From NCBI RefSeq assembly GCF_001187555.1, contig NZ_LFIJ01000001.1:398169-462168 (forward strand): a DNA stretch of 64,000 nt, written 5' to 3'. The number at the start of each line of letters is the position of its first letter. Positions within the stretch are counted from its first letter, which is position 1. Source of the DNA: Gilvimarinus polysaccharolyticus. GTDB lineage: Bacteria > Pseudomonadota > Gammaproteobacteria > Pseudomonadales > Cellvibrionaceae. A model generated the notes under the pieces. The model was not told where the DNA came from. It searched no databases and saw only the letters and a program-made list of their open reading frames with translations. The translations under genes were made by a program, and so were the position numbers. Shown here piece by piece: positions 8,417 through 19,069 of this stretch.

Positions 8417-10183
8417 TTACCAACTGCCTAACTGCAAGTTAAAGTTACTGGGCGCCTGTTTAACATAGACATAAAGAGTGCAGTGATTATCTGCAGTGGC
8501 TACAATACTAAAACCGTTTTGCATTTGGGCAACATTAGTAATGACTTGGTTGTTGCAATCAATGATGTCGTAAGTTGTCCCAGCCGCGGCGCTCCAGCTG
8601 CCTAAACGCAAATCCCCCCAAGTATGTTGATAGCGAATGCACTGGCCTTGGCTAGTGGCAATGGTGTTGCCGGTCATTGGCGTGGCGTTGGTGGTATCGC
8701 AGCCTGAGGCACTACTGGATGATGAGCTGCTAGATGAGCTGCTGGAGGAAGAGCTGCTGCTAGAACTACTGCTCGAGGAGCCGCTCCCAGCCAGTTCAAT
8801 TTTAAGCCAGTTAAGATTCCAGCCGCCGCTGACTACAGACACGGCTAAATCTTGATCGCCTGCGGGTAAATCTACCTCGTGAGAGATGGTTTGCCAGTTT
8901 TGCCAACCACCGGTAACCGGGGTAGTGATGCTGCCGTAGCTCGGGTACCCTCCCGCGGCCTCTAGTTGTAGCATGCCACTATTGTTAGCACCGGCTACCC
9001 GATAGCTGACTTTGTAGCGAGCCGCCTGGGGGATATTAACGCTATAGCTTAACCAGTCGCCGGCGTCGGTCCAGCCCACATTCATACCGCCGCCGGTGTC
9101 GCTAGTGGCTTGGGTTTGAATACCGTCCATTGTGCAGAAAGATTCAGCTTCGATGCTGCCCGGTAAGTTTATGCGGGTACAGGTTGGGTTTGGATCTACA
9201 GGCCCCGCATCGGACCAATCACGGACAATATCGCGCACAAAAGTTCCAGATGCCGTGTATTGGTTGTTGGCCCAGTTACCGGCACCGCTGGCGCCACTGA
9301 CTAAAGCAGATGCACCCTCAACCTTGTCATTTAATGCCCAGTTGGCATGGCTGATATTGTTGGCCTGTAAAAAATCCATCCAAGTATTGGTTTCGGTATA
9401 GGCTACGCTGCCATCGCCGTTGGCATTTACTGTCCCCCATTCGGTGACAAATAACGGAATCCCCATATCTAGGGCGTACTGGGCTTTATCACGTAAGTAT
9501 TGTGTGTGAGTACCGGCGTAAAAGTGCAAGGTATAGGCGATATTACTGTAGTTGGTGATTGGGTCGTTGGCAGCGGCGTCAACATCTTGTGACCAAGTAG
9601 GGGTGCCCACCACAACTAAGTTGTCAGGGTCGATGGCGCGGATGGCGCTAATAACTTGCTCGGCATAGGGCTTAATCGTACTGCTCCAAGAGACGCTAAG
9701 CGGTTCGTTATAAATTTCGTAAATAACGTTGTCGTGCTGGCCGTATTCAGTGGCCATTTGCTGGAAAAAACTCACGGCGGCCTGAGGGTGATCTTCGGCG
9801 TGGTGGCTGTGCCAATCAATAATTACGTACATGTCGTTGGCTATTGCAGCATCAACAACAGCGCGAACTCGACTGAGATTGGAGGCGGGATCGTCTAAGT
9901 AACCGCCCGGGTCATCGACCCCCATGGCGGCCCGAATAATTTCAGCATTCCAATCTTGGCGAACGGTGGCAATCGCACCGGCGGTGTAGAATTTTTCGCC
10001 GCCCCAGCCGTTATTGCTCCAAAATAGGCTGGGTCCGGCTACGCTGTCGGCTGTGCCGCCAAACAGTAACTGATTGCCGCTTGTCGAAATTGGCGCCACA
10101 TCGGCATTTGCCATGTTGGCTGATAATGATAAGGCGGCAATAGATAGAGGTAATAGTAGCCGTTGAGTTAAGCGTGGTTTCAT
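8417..10183 (-). CDS. Secreted GH5 cellulase with CBM6-like module, polyserine linker and unknown C-terminal module
   Basis: The chosen ATG at 10183 has AAAGGT upstream and begins a normal signal peptide (about 1-27, ending ANMANA); a longer in-frame start at 10255 would bury it. The GH5 domain (about 30-325) resembles subfamily 2 endoglucanases: IIDWHSHH, acid/base E160 in IYEIYNEP, HFYAGTH, and nucleophile E248 in FVTEWGT. A CBM6-like module (PGSIEAESF to LNWLKIEL, about 341-464) follows. Next comes a linker of about 24 serines encoded by mixed codons, and a 90-residue C-terminal module with four Cys that I cannot assign. It should cut beta-1,4-glucan outside the cell. It is transcribed away from a membrane-bound AraC-type regulator. 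Confidence 0.93.
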   Translation of the reverse strand: MKPRLTQRLLLPLSIAALSLSANMANADVAPISTSGNQLLFGGTADSVAGPSLFWSNNGWGGEKFYTAGAIATVRQDWNAEIIRAAMGVDDPGGYLDDPASNLSRVRAVVDAAIANDMYVIIDWHSHHAEDHPQAAVSFFQQMATEYGQHDNVIYEIYNEPLSVSWSSTIKPYAEQVISAIRAIDPDNLVVVGTPTWSQDVDAAANDPITNYSNIAYTLHFYAGTHTQYLRDKAQYALDMGIPLFVTEWGTVNANGDGSVAYTETNTWMDFLQANNISHANWALNDKVEGASALVSGASGAGNWANNQYTASGTFVRDIVRDWSDAGPVDPNPTCTRINLPGSIEAESFCTMDGIQTQATSDTGGGMNVGWTDAGDWLSYSVNIPQAARYKVSYRVAGANNSGMLQLEAAGGYPSYGSITTPVTGGWQNWQTISHEVDLPAGDQDLAVSVVSGGWNLNWLKIELAGSGSSSSSSSSSSSSSSSSSSSSSSSASGCDTTNATPMTGNTIATSQGQCIRYQHTWGDLRLGSWSAAAGTTYDIIDCNNQVITNVAQMQNGFSIVATADNHCTLYVYVKQAPSNFNLQLGSW

Positions 10184-10670
10184 AATGACGTACCTTTGGT
10201 TAAGAGTATTATTATCCATTCCTTGTTTGCCAGTGGGCATTCTGACAAAGCACAAGCCAGTCAGTTGGGCGCTGGCTTATGCGCCAGTTATTTATAAGTA
10301 TTGCTAAGCTACAGGCTACCCACTTTATGAAATGGCTTATTTTGGGTGTTTTTTTTGTGATCTTGTGCCGACATTGTGAAGCGGGGTAACACTTCCTTAC
10401 GCGCTCGGGATTAAAAAGGGCGAGTGAGCTAAGCGTCATTTTTGAGAGCAGCAGGTTACTATTGTTATAAACAGTGTTAACGTTAATGATCCCTTATCTT
10501 AAAATGATAATTTTGCGGTAAAATAAGTCGGCATAAATTGTTTGTCGCTCGCGGGCTTGCCACCGCTGCGGTTTTATCAGTTAAAAATGATCGGCATATA
10601 ATAATCGATAGTGTTGTGGTTAAGCAGAAAGTGATGCCCGGCATTAAGTCGCCTACGGGTTATAAAAATA
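10184..10670. other. Divergent control region between GH5 cellulase and AraC-type regulator
   Basis: No gene with credible composition is present; a 75-codon minus frame here has no ribosome site and overlaps the cellulase leader. A 10-bp palindrome TTAACGTTAA lies at 10477-10486 in an AT-rich stretch, a candidate binding site with no further support. Confidence 0.5.
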
Positions 10671-11831
10671 ATGAGTCAGTTTTTATTTAATATTCACGAA
10701 GTCGTTTTATTTATTACTGCGATGGAGGCGTTGTTTTTAGCTAGTGGTATTTTGCTTATTCCGCGGTACCGGTTACAGTCTCACTGGTTGTTGGCCGGCT
10801 TGCTTGTTCTGGTCGCGATCATTTTAGCCGCGACACTCATTATTTGGCATAGATCACTACAGATTGGTCGTTTTTCTGATTCTATAAGCATACCCGCCTT
10901 GTTGACTTTTAGCCTGCTGCTGCAAGGGCCATTGCTTTACGGGGTCATGGCCTCGTTTACCCAGCCTTTAATGCTGACATCGTGGCGGGTAGCTTTGCAT
11001 CTAGCCCCAGCGCTGTTGGGGGCAAGTTTGATTGGCCTGATGGGCGTTACTGTCGCCGATTGGTTGCCTTGGAATTGGCAGCACTTACCCGAGTCAAAAC
11101 AACAAATTATTTTATTGATTTGGGCCGCGTTTAAATGCTCGCCTTTAATCTATGCGGTGTTGTGTTGTGCCGCCGAGTACCGGTTGCGGTGCCAGCTGCG
11201 TCAGCACTATGCCAGCTTGCCATTATTAGAGTTGCGCTGGGCGGAGTTGCTGCTGGGGGGCTTTACTCTGCATTGGCTGTGGGTCTTTATCGCTTATTGG
11301 TTGTCGGGTTATGTGAGTGGCACAGTCAACGATATGATGGGTCTAATCAGTAACTATGTCACCGTATTGCTGATAAATGCGTTATTTGTTTTTGCGTTGT
11401 TTAGTGGCCGAAAAGCGCTTATGTTATCCGATGCAGGCTCACAGCGTGGCGATGCTATTAATCAAGTCGAAAAAAAGTTAGCGCGCATTGCTCGGGCGAT
11501 TTCAATTGACAAGCTGCATCTGGATCCACACATTAATTTAGAGCGTTTTGCGGAGCTGTGCAACATCAAACCTAGGGAGCTTTCTTCGCTTGTTAACTCA
11601 CATCATCATAAGAATTTTTTTGAGTTTGTTAATTATTATCGCGTTGAGGAAGTAAAGCGCTTACTTGAAACCGATTATGGGATGACAATTTTAGAGACCG
11701 CACTGGCCGCCGGGTTTAATAGTCAATCGGCATTTCAGAGGTTTTTTAAACGCTTGGTGGGAATGACTCCGTCTGAGTACCGTCGTCGGCATCGCGCCGA
11801 TATCGCAAAGCTTGAGCCTAGTATTCAATAA
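10671..11831 (+). CDS. AraC-family regulator with N-terminal membrane domain
   Basis: Residues 1-245 contain about seven hydrophobic segments (for example VVLFITAMEALFLASGILLI and VTVLLINALFVFALF). The last 110 residues form an AraC-type double helix-turn-helix, with INLERFAELCNIKPRELSSLVN and the end motif GFNSQSAFQRFFKRLVGMTPSEYRR. Such 7TM-AraC proteins sense an envelope or external signal and activate neighbouring genes from the membrane. The divergent GH5 cellulase is the obvious candidate target, by context only. Its 3' end overlaps the convergent rlmF gene by 14 bp. Confidence 0.87.
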   Translation: MSQFLFNIHEVVLFITAMEALFLASGILLIPRYRLQSHWLLAGLLVLVAIILAATLIIWHRSLQIGRFSDSISIPALLTFSLLLQGPLLYGVMASFTQPLMLTSWRVALHLAPALLGASLIGLMGVTVADWLPWNWQHLPESKQQIILLIWAAFKCSPLIYAVLCCAAEYRLRCQLRQHYASLPLLELRWAELLLGGFTLHWLWVFIAYWLSGYVSGTVNDMMGLISNYVTVLLINALFVFALFSGRKALMLSDAGSQRGDAINQVEKKLARIARAISIDKLHLDPHINLERFAELCNIKPRELSSLVNSHHHKNFFEFVNYYRVEEVKRLLETDYGMTILETALAAGFNSQSAFQRFFKRLVGMTPSEYRRRHRADIAKLEPSIQ

Positions 11832-12774
11832 ACCGCCAGGCGAGCACACGCGTGATTTTATTGCCCTGCGTCATGGGAATTTCTTTTATCTCCAGCGCCC
11901 CGAGTTTACGCAATAATTTTATTAAAGGTTTTATATTGTCGCTTTTAGATACCAAGCTGCTAAACCAGCGGCACTGATGGGCAAAGGTTTGGCTTTCCTT
12001 GGCCATTTTTTTAAGAAATAAGCGCTCGCCACCTTTGCACCATAGCTCGGCGGCCTGGCCACCAAAGTTCAAGCCACTGGGGTTGCTCGTTTGCTCGCCG
12101 CGGTTGCGCGCTAGGTTTTCTTGCTTGCGCAGGCTGCTTTTTAAGGCCTCTTCGGCCGAGGCATGAAAGGGCGGATTGCAGACGCTGAGATCGTAAAATT
12201 CTCCGGCCAAAATAATATTGGCAAAAATACAGTTTTTATCGCTTTGCGGGCGCAGTGCAATGCGGCGCTTTAGTGTGGGGTTGTGCTCGAGGATGGCGGC
12301 AACATTGTCGAGCGATTGCGTATTAATATCAGTCGCGACACACGTCCAGCCGTACAGCTGGCTGGCCAGCAGTGGGTATATGCCACTGGCCCCAGTGCCT
12401 ATGTCTAAAAGCGTTATGTCGCTCGACTCGGTTGCCGGCACAGAGGTTGGTGGCGCTACATTTAATAGCTCAGCTAGGTAGTGTAAGTAATCGGCTCGCC
12501 CCGGAATCGGCGGGCAAAGGGCTGCGGCAGGAATATCCCAATCTTGGATATGATAATGATGCTTTAGCAGCGCGGCGTTTAGTGCTTTGACGGCGGCGGC
12601 ATCGGCAAAATTAATGGCAGGGTTGCCGTGTTGGTTGGCGGCCACATAAGGTGCCAACGCCGGATGGCTGTTAATTAAGGCGGCAAAGTCGTAGGGTTGG
12701 TTGTGCAGGTTTCTGCGATGCAAACTTTTGGCGTGTTGGCGGTTAGCGTGGGTAGGGGGCCGAGGCGTGCTCAC
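11818..12774 (-). CDS. rlmF: 23S rRNA (adenine-1618-N6)-methyltransferase RlmF
   Basis: The 318-residue protein matches RlmF throughout. It starts with a basic N-terminus, then HYHIQDWDIP, SAM motif DIGTGASGIYPLL (124-136), and the N6-adenine methyltransferase motif CNPPF (about 199-203). It continues with SLRKQENLARNRG and FGGQAAELWCKGGE and ends ITRVLAWRF. It methylates A1618 of 23S rRNA. Length is normal. It overlaps the end of the AraC-type gene by 14 bp, and its upstream neighbour is the RIO kinase gene on the same strand. Confidence 0.94.
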   Translation of the reverse strand: MSTPRPPTHANRQHAKSLHRRNLHNQPYDFAALINSHPALAPYVAANQHGNPAINFADAAAVKALNAALLKHHYHIQDWDIPAAALCPPIPGRADYLHYLAELLNVAPPTSVPATESSDITLLDIGTGASGIYPLLASQLYGWTCVATDINTQSLDNVAAILEHNPTLKRRIALRPQSDKNCIFANIILAGEFYDLSVCNPPFHASAEEALKSSLRKQENLARNRGEQTSNPSGLNFGGQAAELWCKGGERLFLKKMAKESQTFAHQCRWFSSLVSKSDNIKPLIKLLRKLGALEIKEIPMTQGNKITRVLAWRFIEY

Positions 12775-12817
12775 AAAAATATGTCCGATGTTTGGTGTTT
12801 AGGGGGACCCGCTACAG

Positions 12818-12858
12818 GGCGATGCGCTTGTTGTGCAATTAAAAGCAAACGCATCGCC
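12818..12858. other. Long hairpin between RIO kinase and rlmF genes
   Basis: The arms 12818-12830 (GGCGATGCGCTTG) and 12846-12858 (CAAACGCATCGCC) pair over 13 bp with one mismatch around a 15-nt loop. It starts 6 nt after the RIO kinase stop codon. No T-run follows, so it is not a classical intrinsic terminator; it could protect the mRNA 3' end. Confidence 0.6.
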
Positions 12859-12864
12859 TGTGGT

Positions 12865-13734
12865 TTAATCTTCGTTATCATCACCGGTGTCTGCTACGCG
12901 GATGCGCTCTAAGCGCTCCTCTTCCTCTTCTAACGCAGCTTTAATTTCGTCTAGCACTGAGTCGACATCGGCGCTTTCTTCTGGGTCGTCAAACTCGCCG
13001 GTTAATGCGGTGTCGGGGTGCAGCTCGCCCTCTTCATACAGCGCCCATATTTCATCGGCGTAGCGGGTGCTAAGCAGCTCTGGGGCAAATTGGCCGTAGT
13101 ATTCGGTCATATTGCGCACGTCGCGCTCAAGCATGCTTTTAGCGTTGTTGTTGGCGGCGGCATCGACCGCTTGGGGTAGGTCGATAATTACCGGGCCGTA
13201 TTCGTCTACCAGCACGTTAAATTCCGATAAATCGCCGTGAATTAAACCGGCGCAAAGCATTTTAACCACGTCTTGCATAACCACGGCGTGATCTTCTAGC
13301 GCTTGCTCGGCGGACATGCCGACGTCGTTAAGGCGCGGTGCAACATCACCTTCTTCATCGGTGATTAGCTCCATTAGCAATACGCCGTCAAAGCAGCCGT
13401 ACGGTTGCGGCACGCGAACACCTGCTGCCGCGACTTTATACAAGGCATCTACCTCGGCGTTTTGCCAGGTGTCTTCTTGTTGTTGACGGCCAAATTTAGA
13501 GCCCTTTTCCATCGCGCGGGCGCGACGGCTATTGCGTACTTTTCGGCCTTCTTGGTATTGCACGGCTTTTTTGAAACTGCGTTTGGCGGCGTCTTTATAG
13601 ACTTTAGCGCAGCGAATCTCATCGCCACAGCGCACTTTATAAACGGTTGCTTCTTTGCCACTCATTAGCTGACTTATCACTTCGTCAACCAGCCCGTCAT
13701 TTACTAGCGGTTGTATTCTTTTAGGTGTTTTCAT
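12865..13734 (-). CDS. RIO1-type serine/threonine protein kinase
   Basis: The 289-residue soluble protein has the atypical RIO kinase fold. SGKEATVY at 25-32 replaces the usual P-loop, K44 in CAKVYK binds phosphate, HGDLSEFNVLV (166-176) is the catalytic loop with D168, and IDLPQAVD supplies metal-binding D185. An acidic tail (about 240-289) follows the kinase. In archaea and eukaryotes RIO proteins mature the small ribosomal subunit. Bacterial copies are common in gammaproteobacteria, but their targets are poorly known. Its place beside two rRNA methyltransferases fits a ribosome-linked role by inference. Confidence 0.9.
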   Translation of the reverse strand: MKTPKRIQPLVNDGLVDEVISQLMSGKEATVYKVRCGDEIRCAKVYKDAAKRSFKKAVQYQEGRKVRNSRRARAMEKGSKFGRQQQEDTWQNAEVDALYKVAAAGVRVPQPYGCFDGVLLMELITDEEGDVAPRLNDVGMSAEQALEDHAVVMQDVVKMLCAGLIHGDLSEFNVLVDEYGPVIIDLPQAVDAAANNNAKSMLERDVRNMTEYYGQFAPELLSTRYADEIWALYEEGELHPDTALTGEFDDPEESADVDSVLDEIKAALEEEEERLERIRVADTGDDNED

Positions 13735-14113
13735 GGGCCTCTAAATCGTTTTGCAGCTTATAACCTTAAGGTCTTACTTTATCTGGGCGCTATTGTGTTG
13801 TTTTTATGGGCGTAGATGCAAGAGGATCATAGTTTTTGCGTTTGAATTAGGCTTTTTTGAGGTTTTTTACGCGTAACTTGGTCGGTGTTGCGATTAAAAG
13901 AGGCAAAAGTGGGCGTTAACGACAGGTTTTGGGGTTGGTCGTCTCTTTGTGCGGGTGTGGCTTATTTTGCCGCGAGGCTTGAGTGGCCAATGGTGGAGTA
14001 AAGAGGTGTGGGTGTAAAAACCGGTGCAATTTGTGTGGCTCGGGCTGATAATAGCGAGCTGAGATCGTGCTTTAGCAATCGGTCACCTTTAAATTATTAT
14101 ATGAGAGCTGATT
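13735..14113. other. Divergent intergenic region, RIO kinase and rlmJ
   Basis: No gene, repeat or recognisable operator is seen. It presumably holds the promoters of both flanking genes. Confidence 0.5.
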
Positions 14114-14953
14114 TTGTTAAGTTATCGTCATTCGTACCATGCCGGAAACCACGCCGATGTTATTAAGCACATCGTTTTGGTTGAAATTTTAGCCTACCTC
14201 GGTCAAAAGCCTGCGCCGTTTGAGTATATTGATACGCACGCCGGTGCGGGTTTGTATAACCTGCGCTCTGAACACGCCATAAAATTGGGCGAGTATCGCG
14301 GCGGTATTGGCAAACTAATGACTAAGCCTTGGCCTTTGTTGGCGCCGTATTTAGAGCAGGTTAAGTTGGCTAATCGTACCGATAAACTTTATTACTACCC
14401 AGGCTCGCCATTAATTGCCCAGCGGTTTTTACGCAGGCAAGACCGCGCCTGGCTGTTTGAATTACACCCCAGCGACCATAAAAAGCTTAGCGATAACACC
14501 AAAGCGTTTAGCAATGTGCAGGTTGAGCATGCCGATGGCTTGAACGGTTTACTTGCTCGTATTCCGCCTAAGTCGCGCCGCGCCTTGGTGCTGATCGATC
14601 CGTCGTACGAGGTGAAATCTGAGTACGTTAAAGTTATCGATGCGGTGATTAAAGCTCACAAAAAGTTTGCCTCGGGTGTTTACGCTATTTGGTATCCGGT
14701 GGTCGAGCGCGAACAAATTGACTTTATGGCGAAGAAATTAGTTCGCAGCGGCATTAAAAATATTCAGCGTTATGAGCTAGGGCTGGAAGCTGATGCGGAA
14801 GAAAAAGGTCACGGTATGACCGCATCGGGATTGTTTGTGATTAACCCGCCCTGGACGCTACGCGCGACCATGCAAGAGCTGTTGCCGCAGTTGCAAGCTG
14901 CGCTGGCTGAAGACGATGGCTTTTTTAAATGCGATGTTCTGGTGGATGAGTAG
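14114..14953 (+). CDS. rlmJ: 23S rRNA (adenine-2030-N6)-methyltransferase RlmJ
   Basis: The product opens with MLSYRHSYHAGNHADVIKH, the family-typical N-terminus, which fixes the start on a TTG codon at 14114; a nearby ATG at 14101 is out of frame. Other marks are ELHPSDH, a VLIDPSYE catalytic motif at about 158-166 (Ser in place of the second Pro of the common DPPY form), and AIWYPVV. The enzyme methylates A2030 of 23S rRNA. Its length of 279 aa is usual. It converges on glk. Confidence 0.94.
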   Translation: MLSYRHSYHAGNHADVIKHIVLVEILAYLGQKPAPFEYIDTHAGAGLYNLRSEHAIKLGEYRGGIGKLMTKPWPLLAPYLEQVKLANRTDKLYYYPGSPLIAQRFLRRQDRAWLFELHPSDHKKLSDNTKAFSNVQVEHADGLNGLLARIPPKSRRALVLIDPSYEVKSEYVKVIDAVIKAHKKFASGVYAIWYPVVEREQIDFMAKKLVRSGIKNIQRYELGLEADAEEKGHGMTASGLFVINPPWTLRATMQELLPQLQAALAEDDGFFKCDVLVDE

Positions 14954-14986
14954 TTAAGAAGGCGGTGTATCGCTGGGTTGGCAGTT

Positions 14987-15018
14987 GTGGCTCTGAGTCA
15001 ATTTTTACCCAGAGCCAC
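14987..15018. other. Inverted repeat between rlmJ and glk
   Basis: GTGGCTCTG (14987-14995) pairs with CAGAGCCAC (15010-15018) across a 14-nt spacer that contains T5. It sits in the convergent gap and may stop transcription, although no T-run follows either arm. Confidence 0.45.
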
Positions 15019-15024
15019 CGGGGT

Positions 15025-16005
15025 TTAGCTTTGCAGTGCTTGGGTGTTATCTACCAGCCAAGCGGCGGCACCAATTAACGCGGCTTTATCGTTAGTGACC
15101 ATGTGTACCGGAATCTCTTCTACATAACCGCGCATAACGCCCTTGTGCACATAGCGTTTTACAAAATCGGTTTGCGGCAAGTAGCTGGCGATTTTAGGCA
15201 CAATACCACCACCTAAATAAATACCGCCCAAGGCTCCCCAGCTAAGGGCTTTATCGCCCGCTACGCTGCCCAAGATATTGCAAAAAGTCTCTAATGCCTC
15301 GTTGCACAGCGGGTCTTGATGGGCGAGTGCGCGCTTGCTGACATCGGCCGGTGTTAAATTCTCAGACGCTTTGCCACCTACTGCAGCCAGTGCTTGGTAA
15401 ATACGTACTAAGCCCGCGCCCGACAGCAAATGCTCGATAGAGACGTGATCAAATTCGCGGCGCATATGTTGCAGTATCGCGACTTCTTTATCGGTGGTGG
15501 GGGCAAAACTGCAGTGACCGCCTTCGGTGGGGATAATCTTCCAGCCACTGCGTATCGGTGCCAGCATCGCTGCACCAAAACCTGTGCCAGGGCCCATAAC
15601 ACCAATCGGTGCGTGCGGGTTGCCTTTTACGTTGTACAGCGTGGTTTTGTCGGTGCTTTGTAAGTGGGGGGCCGCATAAGCAAGCGCCGAAAAGTCGTTA
15701 AGTACATCTAGCGCCTGCATATTTAGCTCGTCGCGCAGGCGGCTTATAGAGAACTCCCAATTTAGATTGGTGACTTTAACGTGGCCGTCTTGGATGGGGC
15801 CGGCAATCGCCAAGCAGGCAAACTTGGGCATAGTAATACCGGTTTGATCACAATAGGCGCGGATCATATCGGCCAGTGAATCGTGGTCGGCACTGGGTAG
15901 GCTAAGCTGCTGTACGGCGTTGTAGCCGGTATCGTGCTCGCACGCATCGACTAAGCCAAAACGGCCATTGGTTCCACCAATATCGGCGACTAATATTTTA
16001 CTCAT
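15025..16005 (-). CDS. glk: Glucokinase
   Basis: The 326-residue cytosolic enzyme phosphorylates glucose to glucose 6-phosphate with ATP. It belongs to the bacterial Glk family: phosphate loop VADIGGTNGRFG (6-17), catalytic D104 in DVLNDFSALA, glucose-binding PTEGGH, and GPGTGFGAA. AGGAG lies 9 nt before the ATG. It is divergent from the GH3 glucosidase, with a perfect 18-bp palindrome between them. This suggests that glucose release and phosphorylation are co-regulated. Confidence 0.95.
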   Translation of the reverse strand: MSKILVADIGGTNGRFGLVDACEHDTGYNAVQQLSLPSADHDSLADMIRAYCDQTGITMPKFACLAIAGPIQDGHVKVTNLNWEFSISRLRDELNMQALDVLNDFSALAYAAPHLQSTDKTTLYNVKGNPHAPIGVMGPGTGFGAAMLAPIRSGWKIIPTEGGHCSFAPTTDKEVAILQHMRREFDHVSIEHLLSGAGLVRIYQALAAVGGKASENLTPADVSKRALAHQDPLCNEALETFCNILGSVAGDKALSWGALGGIYLGGGIVPKIASYLPQTDFVKRYVHKGVMRGYVEEIPVHMVTNDKAALIGAAAWLVDNTQALQS

Positions 16006-16195
16006 GCGGTTGTGCTCCTGGCGTTTTTGCCTGCGCTGTTTTGGTGTTGCTTAGCGCTATTACTTGCCCCCAGCTTGATAGCTTGCTCTAGAGGTACCTA
16101 GTGTCTTTACGATGGCTGGCCACTTAGGTAAGCGGGCCGATATTGGCGTAAAAATGCCATGTTAACGATACATAAAGACGAGAAGTGTAGGATCG

Positions 16196-16213
16196 ATTGA
16201 CAGCGCTGTCAAT
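16196..16213. promoter_or_regulatory. 18-bp perfect palindrome, candidate LacI-type operator
   Basis: ATTGACAGCGCTGTCAAT is a perfect palindrome centred on GC between the divergent glk and GH3 genes. A 14-bp core with one mismatch, TGACAGCGCTGACA, recurs at 23088-23101 upstream of the CBM2-GH5 cellulase. Central CG or GC dyads flanked by A/T arms are typical of LacI-family sugar regulators, so a cellobiose/glucose-responsive repressor is inferred. No lacI gene lies in the window. Confidence 0.75.
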
Positions 16214-16370
16214 AGTGGTGTAATTTTGCCCGCGTTCCGTTAAGCTAAGGCGCTTTTTTACAGGTTGCGTGCGCCCTTACGCGACCGTAAGAAGAGCAAA
16301 TAGAGCTAAGCGTTGTATAGCTTGCAACACATAACTAAAAGACATACCTGACACTCTTGGAGATTACCCC

Positions 16371-18839
<2,469 letters not shown>

Positions 18840-18849
18840 TTGAGTGCAG

Positions 18850-18892
18850 GCCCGCAAACAGGGGTGATCGTCCTGTGCGGGTCTTTTGCATT
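18850..18892 (+). terminator. Probable intrinsic terminator after the GH3 gene
   Basis: CCCGCA-AA-CAGG (18851-18862) pairs with CCTGTGCGGG (18872-18881), with a 2-nt bulge, and TCTTTTGCATTTT follows. Confidence 0.65.
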
Positions 18893-19069
18893 TTGATCGG
18901 GCAGGCTTTTCGACTACCATAGGCCCGCCCGAGCGCCCGCATATTATAGATATGCAACTTTATGGCGCCTTATACGTCCAATGGCTGTTTCCGGCAATTA
19001 ACATTAAAGCGTCACATGGAATGTGGCTTGCCAAACTCATAACAGCCAGCTGTGTACAGTGAAGTTATT

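Noticed and set aside
8703-8795. AGC/TCN-rich tract as a nucleotide microsatellite
   Set aside because: Serine codons are mixed (TCN and AGY), so the repetition is in the protein linker and not a simple DNA repeat. The same holds for the tract near 23710-23805.
10212-10439. 75-codon minus frame upstream of GH5
   Set aside because: No start signal and no recognisable sequence; it occupies the divergent promoter region.
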